Positions 21,573-28,873 of a stretch of DNA of 36,386 nucleotides are shown here, in pieces. Under the pieces are notes generated by a model. That model had not been told where the DNA came from, searched no databases, and saw nothing but the letters and a program-made list of their open reading frames with translations. Within the stretch, counting starts at the first letter, position 1. Every line of letters starts with the position of its first letter. Made by a program: the position numbers and the translations under genes. This DNA is from a virus: the IMG/VR virus record IMGVR_UViG_3300024520_000241, positions 1-36,386 of that record; one strand, written 5' to 3'.

Positions 21573-21698
21573 ATGAAAAAATTTAAGATCTACAGCGCAA
21601 CCGCATCACACACAAAAAGATGCAGATCAATTCAAGAAGCAGTAGCTTTTAAAAATAGCCTTTGCAGGTTTCAAAACTGGATTGTGAAAGAGGTTTAA
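21573..21698 (+). CDS. Very small basic protein, unknown
   Basis: 41 residues, basic. It resembles the preceding protein in layout (short strand, then SIQEAVAFKNSL helix), one base after that gene's stop and with GTAGG as the binding site. Confidence 0.5.
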   Translation: MKKFKIYSATASHTKRCRSIQEAVAFKNSLCRFQNWIVKEV

Positions 21699-21725
21699 AA
21701 ACAAATAAACAACGGAGTAAGAAAG

Positions 21726-22091
21726 GTGAATAAAAGATTATATAAAATAGAAGAGTTTAAAGATTTAAAAGAAGTTTATGGAATCCCTACAGGGAATAAT
21801 GCTCAGTATAACAAAGAAACAAAAAAGTTTGAAATACTCAAAGTAAAGAGAAAGTATATCACTGTAAGAATAGGTGACTACACGCCTTTTGATTGTGATG
21901 TGAATGGAAGAGAAAAAAGTGATTACAATGCAGGGTTTATGTTTTATAGATCTTTAGAAGATGTTGAATATTATAAATCAAGACTAGAAAAAAATAGATT
22001 CTTATCTGATGAATTAAGATTTGCGAATAGCTTTAACAGACTAAGCGATAAACTTATTGATATGATGGTTGAGGAGCTAAAAGAACAATGA
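21726..22091 (+). CDS. Small phage protein, unknown
   Basis: 121 residues from a GTG start preceded by the shared AAACAACGGAG leader at unusually long spacing and by AGAAAGG immediately upstream. The middle (KYITVRIGDYTPFDCDVNGR) is strand-rich and the C-terminus helical. Not recognised. It overlaps the next start. Confidence 0.65.
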   Translation: MNKRLYKIEEFKDLKEVYGIPTGNNAQYNKETKKFEILKVKRKYITVRIGDYTPFDCDVNGREKSDYNAGFMFYRSLEDVEYYKSRLEKNRFLSDELRFANSFNRLSDKLIDMMVEELKEQ

Positions 22092-22180
22092 CAAAAAAAG
22101 ACCTAGATAAAAAAGTTCAAGAGATAGAAAGCATCTTGAATAAATCAATTAAGAATCAAAGAAAGGGGTTTAGGGTATGA
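22088..22180 (+). CDS. Tiny helical protein, tentative
   Basis: 30 residues, a single charged helix (DLDKKVQEIESILNKSIKN). Support is only the overlapping ATGA at each end and normal neighbour spacing. It could be a spacer ORF used for translational coupling. Confidence 0.4.
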   Translation: MTKKDLDKKVQEIESILNKSIKNQRKGFRV

Positions 22181-22344
22181 GAATATTTATAGTTTATCAA
22201 GAACATCATTATTGTTATGGGCATTTTAAACAATCAGTAGATAAGGTTTTTGATTCAAGAAAAAAAGCGAAAGCTTATTGTGATAAAAAAAATGATAATC
22301 CAAATTCAAATTATAGATATGTAAGAAGTAAGGAGTTAATGTGA
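22177..22344 (+). CDS. Very small protein, unknown
   Basis: 55 residues. Aromatic N-terminus (RIFIVYQEHHYCYGHF) followed by a basic, Lys/Asn-rich helix. AAGGGG in the previous gene serves as its binding site. It ends by overlapping the next start. Confidence 0.55.
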   Translation: MRIFIVYQEHHYCYGHFKQSVDKVFDSRKKAKAYCDKKNDNPNSNYRYVRSKELM

Positions 22345-22682
22345 TGAAAAAAATTTATTCAATTAAAGCAGTATCAGTTTCAAAAGAAATAAACATAAGA
22401 GAATACAAATTACTAAAAGAAACTGAAAAAACTTTTCAATGTTGTGATGATTTAGGCACTAATATTATCAAGAGAAAAGCACTTAAAGATGTAATTGTAG
22501 AAGGGAATATAATAGGCTCAAGAAAATCGTTTACTGATGATAAAGAAAAAGCAATTTTGTTAGCGGAAAGAATTAGAGATATTTTAATAAAAATTGAAAA
22601 CTCAAGAATTGAAAGCGCAGAAAAAAATATTGGCAATTTGAAAGAAGCTAAGGTTTCAATAAAAAAGTTTAGGGACAATTAA
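22344..22682 (+). CDS. Small phage protein, unknown
   Basis: 112 residues from the ATG at 22344; a GTG just before it is also possible. AAGGAG lies 8 bases upstream. A strand-rich first half and a helical, Lys-rich second half with IEKN/IESAEKNIGNLKEAK spacing. Not recognised. Confidence 0.65.
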   Translation: MKKIYSIKAVSVSKEINIREYKLLKETEKTFQCCDDLGTNIIKRKALKDVIVEGNIIGSRKSFTDDKEKAILLAERIRDILIKIENSRIESAEKNIGNLKEAKVSIKKFRDN

Positions 22683-22683
22683 A

Positions 22684-22977
22684 ATGAAAAAGAATATTAC
22701 AAAAGAATTTGAAGATTTTGTTTTAAAGAGGCTAGAGCATGATGCTATTTTATCAATTTGGTGGATGAGTGATTTTTATGCTGATTGCTGTGATGTTCTA
22801 GGGATTGATGGAAATGAGATAAACAAAAGCTCGAATAAGATTAGAAGAAGACTTTTATCAATGAAGAAAAAGGGATTAATAGATAGTCGAAGAACTGGAA
22901 CAGGATATTTAGGTAAGACGGATTTTGGTCATAGTTCAAGCAATACTTACACTAAAAAAGGATTTTGGGACAATTAA
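22684..22977 (+). CDS. Possible winged-helix protein
   Basis: 97 residues. NKIRRRLLSMKKKGLIDSRR followed by a GTGYLGKTDFG turn and a final strand reads like the recognition helix and wing of a winged-helix DNA-binding domain. Probable regulator or host-interaction protein near the end of the early unit. Moderate confidence. Confidence 0.6.
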   Translation: MKKNITKEFEDFVLKRLEHDAILSIWWMSDFYADCCDVLGIDGNEINKSSNKIRRRLLSMKKKGLIDSRRTGTGYLGKTDFGHSSSNTYTKKGFWDN

Positions 22978-22978
22978 A

Positions 22979-23134
22979 ATGAGCGTTGGATTTAGAAAGG
23001 GCGAAGGCACTGGAACTAATACAGCAGGTAAGAACTGGCAGGATTCCAAACTTTGGAAATGCAAAAAATGCGGTGCAGATAAGTTTAGAAATAAATGTGT
23101 TAAGGGGTGTGATGAAAAACAAAAAGACACTTGA
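22979..23134 (+). CDS. Small zinc-ribbon protein
   Basis: 51 residues from the ATG overlapping the preceding TAA by spacing of one base. Cysteines CKKCG and C-x4-C (KCVKGC) form a likely zinc ribbon after a Gly-rich N-terminus. Possible RNA polymerase or nucleic-acid binder. It overlaps the next gene. Confidence 0.6.
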   Translation: MSVGFRKGEGTGTNTAGKNWQDSKLWKCKKCGADKFRNKCVKGCDEKQKDT

Positions 23135-23267
23135 ACAAAGTATGAATGACTTAAATGAAGCGACTAGTAATTGTGAAAAATCTATGCTTGATGTTATTTC
23201 AGTTCTCAACAAAACAACAAAAATCATAAATGATGGTTTTAAGAAAATTAAGGTAGGTAAGAAATGA
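23112..23267 (+). CDS. Small helical protein, unknown
   Basis: 51 residues from the ATG at 23112 with AAGGGG upstream; longer starts lie within the zinc-ribbon gene. Helical (EQSMNDLNEATSNCEKSMLD), ending in basic KKIKVGKK. Last gene of the early region. Confidence 0.55.
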   Translation: MKNKKTLEQSMNDLNEATSNCEKSMLDVISVLNKTTKIINDGFKKIKVGKK

Positions 23268-23424
23268 AGTACTGTTTTTGATAATGTATCTTAATGCTTC
23301 TTTAGCTATTTTATTAAAATGCTTTTTGAATGATATGAAGATTGACAAATAAGGATTTAAGAAGTAAGAATAAATATCAACATTTAGACTAAGCTTAGAA
23401 CCGAGAGGTTAAAGTTTATTTATT

Positions 23425-23458
23425 AAAACTCTATTCTTTGGCGAGGATGGGGTTTTTT
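23425..23458 (+). terminator. Terminator at the early/modification boundary
   Basis: AAAACTCTATTCTT and GAGGATGGGGTTTT form a continuous 14-bp stem (with several G-U pairs) around a TGGC loop, followed by a T run. It sits in the 366-base gene-free stretch 23268-23633. The sequence before it (23268-23424) holds no convincing gene; a TTGACA at 23342 lacks a good -10. Confidence 0.8.
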
Positions 23459-23525
23459 ATTATCCAAAAACTAGCAATTAACTGCCTATTTACTTTACAG
23501 TACCACTTTTATCACCTGCTTAACT

Positions 23526-23633
23526 TTGACAGGAGTTTACAAAAACACTGGAAAAACTCAAGAATAAGTGCTAATTTAGGGCGTAAACTACTAATAAACT
23601 CGCATTTTATGCACCAAAATAGGCTTAAACTCC
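23526..23633 (+). promoter_or_regulatory. Control region of modification operon, TAAACTCC repeats
   Basis: A TTGACA at 23526-23531 is followed by no good -10. The hexamer family TAAACT appears four times: reversed as GGAGTTTAC (23532) and forward as GTAAACTAC (23583), ATAAACTCG (23594) and TTAAACTCC (23625), the last ending at the start codon of the ParB-domain gene. The set looks like operator sites for a regulator, possibly the ParB-domain protein itself. Promoter position is not settled. Confidence 0.4.
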
Positions 23634-24191
23634 ATGAAAACTAATAATGATGTTAAACAAATTCAGCTCGTTAAGATAGACGATCTTGTTCCTGCTGAGT
23701 ACAATCCTAGAAAGCTAAGTGATAAGCAAAAGGAAGATTTAAAAGCTTCTCTTGAAGAGTTTGGATTCGATATTCCCGTTGCAGTTAATCAGCACAAGGA
23801 TAGGAAAAATGTTATTATTGGAGGTCACCAAAGAGCCTTAGTTGCTAAAGAAATGGGTTATGAAGAAATCCCTGCAATCTTTTTTAATCTTAACCTTGAG
23901 CAAGAAAAGCAGTTCAATATCCGATTGAATAAAAATGGTGGCGAGTTCGATTTTGAAAAGCTCGATGAATTTTTTGATAAAGATAAACTTGTTGACTGGG
24001 GTTTTGAAGAGTGGGAACTTGACACTGAGTGGAATGAGCTAGATCCAGTTGAGGAAGCTGAAGAGCCGTCATTGGAAAAAGATGTAGTACTAAAAATATT
24101 GATTAAAAAAGAATATTCAGAAATTGAAGAAGAATTAAAATCTAAAATTCAAGATGTTTTAAAGGGTTACAATGGCGCTTCATTACAATAA
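23634..24191 (+). CDS. ParB-domain protein
   Basis: 185 residues. The N-terminal ~90 residues are a ParB/Srx-type domain: IDDLVPAEYNPRKLSD, SLEEFGFDIPVAV and IIGGHQRALVAKEMG (GGHQR at 63-67, the CTP/nucleotide-binding block of the fold). Such domains occur in plasmid partition proteins, nucleases and methyltransferase-linked phage proteins. The C-terminal part is acidic and helical. No Shine-Dalgarno is visible before the ATG, unlike neighbours. It overlaps the DpdA-like gene by 20 bases, so it belongs to the modification operon, as a regulator or accessory DNA-binding protein. Confidence 0.7.
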   Translation: MKTNNDVKQIQLVKIDDLVPAEYNPRKLSDKQKEDLKASLEEFGFDIPVAVNQHKDRKNVIIGGHQRALVAKEMGYEEIPAIFFNLNLEQEKQFNIRLNKNGGEFDFEKLDEFFDKDKLVDWGFEEWELDTEWNELDPVEEAEEPSLEKDVVLKILIKKEYSEIEEELKSKIQDVLKGYNGASLQ

Positions 24192-25077
24192 CATAGAAGT
24201 AAATGTTCTTGCATCTTATGAATACCTTAGAGGTAAGGGAATAAGAACAACTTTTGCTGATAATGTTTTTCAAGATCATAAGAATGGCAAAATAAACCTT
24301 ATGGTTGATAGTGGGGCGTTTTCTGTATTTCAAAACAATAAAGAAAGAATAAAAATAGAAGATTATAATGCTTTCTTAAAAAGCTATCATGAGGAATGTA
24401 ATAAATATGTCATGCTTGACGTTATTGGAGATCAAAAAGAAACAGAATTAAACTTTAAAAGAATGGTTAAAAACAATCTTAGACCAATGTTCGTAGCAAC
24501 AATGAAAGACAAGGATTTAAACCTTCTAAGCAGTTCTATGGAAGTAAATAGAGATATATGCGTTGCGGGTGGTTTTACATCTAAAGGAAATTGGCTTAAA
24601 AAAAGATTTCAAGACATATATAAAAAAACAAATAATCAAGCACAGATACACGGTTTAGCTTATGTAAATTTTAAAGACATATTTAGACTACCTTTAAAGA
24701 GTGTTGATTCTTCATCGTGGACGTCCGGTAAACGATATGGAACATTAAGCTATTTTATTGAAGGACATGGAGTAAAGAGCTGTCAAGCAGGAGAAATTCT
24801 AACTGGAAAAGGTCTTACACCTACGCTAAAAAAACTTTTTAATAAATACAAAGTTAAGCAAAAACACTTTAAAGGGCAATATATGACAGGTAATAAATCT
24901 GTTATCGTTTTCTTTTGCATCCTTTGTCATTATCAATATCAAGTCTATGCAAAAAAGCAGAAGCTAGATTATTTTTTAGCTATTGCTTCAAATGCTGATT
25001 ATCTAGGATACATGAAATTTATCGAGTTATATAAAAAAAATGAACTAAGCTATGAAAGTTGGAGAAACCAATGCTAA
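24172..25077 (+). CDS. dpdA: DpdA-like DNA 7-deazaguanine transglycosylase
   Basis: 301 residues, start after AAAGGG. It has the tRNA-guanine-transglycosylase-like barrel pattern of phage DpdA proteins: VDSGAFS (45-51, Asp46), LDVIGD (82-87, Asp83), VAGGF (131-135), HGLAY (160-164) and VDSSSW (178-183, Asp179). Bacterial DpdA replaces guanine in DNA with preQ0; phage homologues insert several 7-deazaguanines. The classical C-terminal zinc cysteine cluster of TGT is not evident, as in other short phage forms. QueE, QueD and FolE downstream supply the base. Identity is strong; the exact base inserted is not known. Confidence 0.85.
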   Translation: MALHYNNIEVNVLASYEYLRGKGIRTTFADNVFQDHKNGKINLMVDSGAFSVFQNNKERIKIEDYNAFLKSYHEECNKYVMLDVIGDQKETELNFKRMVKNNLRPMFVATMKDKDLNLLSSSMEVNRDICVAGGFTSKGNWLKKRFQDIYKKTNNQAQIHGLAYVNFKDIFRLPLKSVDSSSWTSGKRYGTLSYFIEGHGVKSCQAGEILTGKGLTPTLKKLFNKYKVKQKHFKGQYMTGNKSVIVFFCILCHYQYQVYAKKQKLDYFLAIASNADYLGYMKFIELYKKNELSYESWRNQC

Positions 25078-25475
25078 AGCTACCTAAGTGCAGTAAGTGG
25101 AATTTATGGGAAGGTAAAGAAATAGAGGGTAATACCGATCTTGGAACTAAAACCTTATTTGTTAGAGCAGGCAACTTTGAAAAGTATAAAAAAAAATTTT
25201 CTAGGATATGGTTCTGCAAAGAGTATAGGAATTTTGATAAGATAAGAAATGTAATAGATACTCACCAAGTCGCTCTAGAAGTAACATTGAATGACATTAG
25301 CGAAATTCCTAGTGATGTTTTTCAGCGTGTTAAAATATATTTAAAAGTTGATGCTACATTAAAAAACGGTGATGAAATTTGCATTGGTACTCCTTTTTAT
25401 GATGAAGCCTTTTTAATTGGAAGTGGTAACTCAGTACATGGAGAACAATATCAAAACGACAAGGAATTAAAATGA
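25071..25475 (+). CDS. Unknown protein of the modification operon
   Basis: 134 residues from the ATG at 25071, with GGAG seven bases upstream inside the DpdA gene; it overlaps that gene by seven bases. Features include LPKCSKWNLWEGKEIEG, KTLFVRAGNFEKYK, WFCKEYRNF and a closing GDEICIGTPFYDEAFLIG. No catalytic motif is recognised, and it has no membrane segment. Tight coupling between DpdA and the QueD-like gene suggests a role in DNA modification, such as a subunit or a tailoring enzyme. Confidence 0.65.
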   Translation: MLKLPKCSKWNLWEGKEIEGNTDLGTKTLFVRAGNFEKYKKKFSRIWFCKEYRNFDKIRNVIDTHQVALEVTLNDISEIPSDVFQRVKIYLKVDATLKNGDEICIGTPFYDEAFLIGSGNSVHGEQYQNDKELK

Positions 25476-25813
25476 AAAAAATTTACATATTAGTAAACTT
25501 ACAAGTGGAAGGGGTTCATAGTTGGAGTTCGTGTGATATAACTCAAGTTTCTTATTTAAAAAATATTCATCGGCACCAGTTTTATATCAGAGTCGAAAAA
25601 AGCGTGAGTCATACTGATAGAGATATTGAAATTATAAAATTTAAAAGAGAGATAAAACAATATTTAATCAATAAATACTGGTGTGAAAAATACCAAGCTT
25701 GCAATTTTGGCAATATGTCATGTGAAGATATTTGCATTGACATAGATAAACAATTTAAAACAAATCTAGTTAAAGTAACAGAAGATAATGAAAACGGAGC
25801 AATATTAAAATGA
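25472..25813 (+). CDS. Divergent QueD-like (T-fold) protein
   Basis: 113 residues. VEGVHSWSSC and NIHRHQFYIRV place His16, His33 and His35 in the spacing of the QueD/PTPS zinc ligands (FSAAH ... HGHNY), HTDRDIEIIKFKREIKQYL fits the VIDFsxlK helix, and NMSCEDICIDI fits the PTAEN motif. It is therefore likely a tunnelling-fold relative of QueD, but with SCED in place of PTAEN and no obvious catalytic Cys before HRH. It is separate from the true QueD at 27602. It may act on a pterin or 7-deazapurine. Coupled by ATGA on both ends. Confidence 0.6.
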   Translation: MKKIYILVNLQVEGVHSWSSCDITQVSYLKNIHRHQFYIRVEKSVSHTDRDIEIIKFKREIKQYLINKYWCEKYQACNFGNMSCEDICIDIDKQFKTNLVKVTEDNENGAILK

Positions 25814-26970
25814 TTTACTATTTTGGGTTAGAACCTTACGAGGAAAGATACACTTTACAACTTACTGAATGGTGCGAAAGAGCATTTAAAAGAAGAGGTG
25901 TTGATTATAAAATAATTAAAGGTAAAACCTTAGATAAAAGTAAAAAGATAAAAACTGGTCAAGTTCTTGATGCTCATGGAAGAACTTTTTTTGCTATGTC
26001 GCAAATTATGGAAATGATAGAAGTATTAAAAAATACCGAAACTGATAAAAACGATGTTCTTTATTTTGAGGATATGTTTCACGCAGGAATAGAGTCTTTG
26101 CCTTATATCTTCGATCAGATACCTACAGAGAATAGACCTAAAGTTTTCGTAAGATGTTTAGCTCAAGCTATAGACCCCGATGATTTTGTTTATAAATGTA
26201 AAATGAATAAATGGATGACAAAATTTGAACAAATGCTTAACGAGTTTGTTGATGGTATTTTATTATCAAATGAAGAAATGGCATCTTATGCTCATGTTGC
26301 AGGATGGAAAGCAAAGCTCTACAATATTAGTGGGCTAGCTTTTGATAAAAATGAAGTTCAATCAAGATGTAAAAATTTTAACAAACCTTTTAAACAAAGA
26401 AAGGCAAGAGTTGCTTTTACTTCTAGGTTTGATGAGGAAAAACAGCCTCACTTCTACATGGACTTAGCAGAATTATATAAAAACTTAGATATAGAATTTG
26501 CTATATTTTCGGGAAGTAAAATTAGAAGCAATAATAAATCAGTGCTAGAAAGATTAGATAAGCTTAGAAAAAATAATACAATAAAGGTATATGAAAACCT
26601 AAGTAAAAATGAATATTATGATTTACTAAGTGAAACAAGACTTGTCTTTAACTGCGCTCTTCAAGACTGGACTTCCAATACAGTAAGTGAAGCCGATGCG
26701 TTAGGGTGTAACGTCTTGTTTCCTGCATATAGAAGTTTTCCTGAAATATTTAATAACGACAGAAACCGAATGTATGTACCTTGGAGTATAGAAGATGCTA
26801 AAGAAAAACTTGAAATTTTAATAGCTAATCCCTCTAATAAAATCGGTCAAATTAGTAATTATACTCACACAACAAATGATAGAATTATAGATATTTTATT
26901 AGGTAAAGGTGAAAAGTACTGTAGGTCAAAAGTTAACTATAGAAATCATCTAATTGAGGAAAAGTATTAA
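25810..26970 (+). CDS. GT-B-type glycosyltransferase
   Basis: 386 residues. The C-terminal half has the nucleotide-sugar domain of GT4-like enzymes: RVAFTSRFDEEKQPHFYMDL (~200-219), FAIFSGSK, VYENLSKNEYYDLLSETRLVF and SEADALGCNVLF (293-304), with Glu294 in the position of the donor-binding Glu of E-x7-E-type glycosyltransferases. The N-terminal half is more divergent, as expected for the acceptor domain. It overlaps both the QueD-like gene and queE, so it is part of the modification operon. A modified base in DNA is the logical acceptor, by analogy with T4 glucosyltransferases on hydroxymethylcytosine; this is inference. Confidence 0.7.
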   Translation: MIYYFGLEPYEERYTLQLTEWCERAFKRRGVDYKIIKGKTLDKSKKIKTGQVLDAHGRTFFAMSQIMEMIEVLKNTETDKNDVLYFEDMFHAGIESLPYIFDQIPTENRPKVFVRCLAQAIDPDDFVYKCKMNKWMTKFEQMLNEFVDGILLSNEEMASYAHVAGWKAKLYNISGLAFDKNEVQSRCKNFNKPFKQRKARVAFTSRFDEEKQPHFYMDLAELYKNLDIEFAIFSGSKIRSNNKSVLERLDKLRKNNTIKVYENLSKNEYYDLLSETRLVFNCALQDWTSNTVSEADALGCNVLFPAYRSFPEIFNNDRNRMYVPWSIEDAKEKLEILIANPSNKIGQISNYTHTTNDRIIDILLGKGEKYCRSKVNYRNHLIEEKY

Positions 26971-27602
26971 TGTTGAAGGTTAAGGAAATATTCGGCACAA
27001 CTATTGAAGGCGAAGGATTATTTACGGGAACAAAAGCAATCTTTATTCGCTTGAGTGGGTGCAATATTTGGAATGGTAAAGCAGAAACAAAAGCTAAGTC
27101 AGCTTGTCCATATTGTGATACTGATTTTGTAGGTGGTAAAGAATTAACTGAAAGTCAAATACTGGATAAAGTTTTTGATTTAGATAAAGATAAAAATACT
27201 CCTTTAATAAATCTTACTGGTGGTGAGCCATTGCTCCAAGATATTGATAAGCTTTGCGGTATGCTTATTTCTTGTGGCTACAAAGTTAATATTGAAACCA
27301 ACGGAACTAAGCCTTTGTCGAGTAATTTAAAGGACTTAAAATCAAAAGGTTTGTTTGTTACTTGTTCGCCTAAAGTAAAGAATATTAAGCTAGATAAAAG
27401 TGATATTGATTGCCTAAAAGTTTTGTATCCTCATAACTCAGTAAAGCCCGAGGATTTTAAAGATGTGGCAGGTGTTAAGTATCTTCAACCAATAGAACTA
27501 AATGGCGTTATGGATTACGAAACGTGCATTAGAAAGCTTTATTCAATGTCAAGCGATTGGAAGCTAAGTGTTCAACTTCATAAAATAATAGGTGTAGAAT
27601 AA
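26970..27602 (+). CDS. queE: 7-carboxy-7-deazaguanine synthase QueE
   Basis: 210 residues. A radical SAM enzyme that turns 6-carboxytetrahydropterin into 7-carboxy-7-deazaguanine. The Fe-S cysteines Cys31, Cys46 and Cys49 have CX14CX2C spacing instead of the usual CX3CX2C, a variant known for some QueE proteins, and IEGEG near the N-terminus and TGGEP (83-87) are the other QueE signatures. Size is normal for the family. Start overlaps the glycosyltransferase stop by one base (TAATG) with GAGGA upstream; its own stop overlaps queD in the same way. Confidence 0.92.
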   Translation: MLKVKEIFGTTIEGEGLFTGTKAIFIRLSGCNIWNGKAETKAKSACPYCDTDFVGGKELTESQILDKVFDLDKDKNTPLINLTGGEPLLQDIDKLCGMLISCGYKVNIETNGTKPLSSNLKDLKSKGLFVTCSPKVKNIKLDKSDIDCLKVLYPHNSVKPEDFKDVAGVKYLQPIELNGVMDYETCIRKLYSMSSDWKLSVQLHKIIGVE

Positions 27603-28027
27603 TGGAAGCAGTAAGAAGACTTCAATTCTGTTGCGGTCACAGAGTATTAAATCACGAAAGTAAATGCGCTAATGCCCATGGTCATAATTATGTAATTTAT
27701 ATCCATGCAAAGCCTAAAAGCGGTCTTGATGCTATTGGTCGAGTTATTGACTTTTCAGTTATTAAAAAGATTGCAGGGGATTGGATTGATAAATACTGGG
27801 ATCATTCTTTTTTGATTAACGAAGCTGATTCTGATTTAGTTAATATTCAAAATGTACTCTCAAAAAATAAGCCATGCTTTATCTGCCCGTTTAATCCAAC
27901 GGCTGAAAATATGGCTGAGTATCTTTTAAGAATTGTATTTCCTAAATTGTTTATTAATGAAGATATTGAAATCTGTAAAATTGAATTATTTGAAACTGAA
28001 AATTGTAAGGTAGTGGTAGAAAAATGA
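27602..28027 (+). CDS. queD: 6-carboxy-tetrahydropterin synthase QueD
   Basis: 141 residues. It converts dihydroneopterin triphosphate to 6-carboxy-5,6,7,8-tetrahydropterin. Zinc ligands His13, His26 and His28 (CCGHR, AHGHNY), the catalytic Cys22, [14 protein letters not shown] and PTAEN are all present. Full length for the family. Coupled to queE and to the folE fusion by overlapping codons. Confidence 0.92.
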   Translation: MEAVRRLQFCCGHRVLNHESKCANAHGHNYVIYIHAKPKSGLDAIGRVIDFSVIKKIAGDWIDKYWDHSFLINEADSDLVNIQNVLSKNKPCFICPFNPTAENMAEYLLRIVFPKLFINEDIEICKIELFETENCKVVVEK

Positions 28028-28863
28028 AAAGATATACTTGGAAAGAAATTGAAACTTTAATCGTTCAAGCTTGGGGCGGGAAGCCAGTTTTAAAAGTATG
28101 GGGAGTTCCTAGAGGCGGTATTCATGTTGCTCAAATCTTGGAGAAATATTCCTTAGCAGAAATGGTTGATGAGTTGCAGGATTGCGAACTCGTTGTGGAT
28201 GATCTTATTGATAGCGGAAGAACTAAAGATAAGTATAAAGATTTAGGTTTTAATTTTTGGTGTCCAATTGAAAAAAGCGATACTGATTGGATTGAGTTTC
28301 CTTGGGAACAGGAAATGGATATTGACCATGAAGATATTATTACCCGTTACATTGAAGCAATTGGCGATGATCCTAAACGTGCAGGAGTTCTTGAAACACC
28401 TAAGCGAGTAGTGAAGTCATGGAAAGAAATTTATGGCGGTTATAAAGAAAATGCAGGAACTCACCTTTCTAAATGTTTTGATTCAGATTCAGATGAAATG
28501 GTTATTTGTAAAGATATTGAATTTTATTCTACCTGTGAACATCACATGATTCCAATTATGGGGAAAGCTCATATAGCTTATATACCCGATGGAAAAGTTG
28601 TTGGCTTATCCAAGCTTGCAAGAACAGTGGAAGTATACGCTAGAAGGCTTCAAATACAGGAACAATTAACTTGTCAGATTGCTGATGCACTAGAAGAACA
28701 TATTCCGAACATAAAAGGTTGTGCAGTAGTTATTGAAGCAAAGCATTTCTGTATGTGTTCAAGAGGCGCAAACAAGCAGAACTCAAGCATGGTTACAAGT
28801 GCTTTAAAAGGGTGCTTTAGAGAAACAGATGTAAGAACTGAGTTCTTTAATCTTATTAGATAA
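28024..28863 (+). CDS. folE: Phosphoribosyltransferase-like / GTP cyclohydrolase I fusion
   Basis: 279 residues. Residues ~1-90 look like a short type I phosphoribosyltransferase domain: [15 protein letters not shown] and [11 protein letters not shown] (57-67), the PRPP loop with two Asp. Residues ~100-279 are GTP cyclohydrolase I (FolE): CEHH with Cys171 and His174, HFCMCSRG with Cys243, and a RLQIQEQLT helix, all zinc and substrate residues. FolE opens GTP to dihydroneopterin triphosphate, the first step toward 7-deazaguanine. The PRT part is shorter than stand-alone enzymes, so it may be reduced or act as a binding domain. It could recycle guanine released by DpdA to GMP; this is inference. 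Confidence 0.88.
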   Translation: MKRYTWKEIETLIVQAWGGKPVLKVWGVPRGGIHVAQILEKYSLAEMVDELQDCELVVDDLIDSGRTKDKYKDLGFNFWCPIEKSDTDWIEFPWEQEMDIDHEDIITRYIEAIGDDPKRAGVLETPKRVVKSWKEIYGGYKENAGTHLSKCFDSDSDEMVICKDIEFYSTCEHHMIPIMGKAHIAYIPDGKVVGLSKLARTVEVYARRLQIQEQLTCQIADALEEHIPNIKGCAVVIEAKHFCMCSRGANKQNSSMVTSALKGCFRETDVRTEFFNLIR

Positions 28864-28873
28864 GGAGTTTAAA

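Noticed and set aside
23268-23633. preQ1 riboswitch or other 7-deazaguanine-sensing RNA before the modification operon
   Set aside because: I looked for the short preQ1-I pattern (C-rich loop pairing with an A-rich tail) and did not find it; only the terminator and repeats are supported.
23438-23644. 68-codon plus-strand frame before the ParB-domain gene
   Set aside because: It begins inside the terminator stem without a binding site, runs through the repeat region, and its composition is unlike a coding region.
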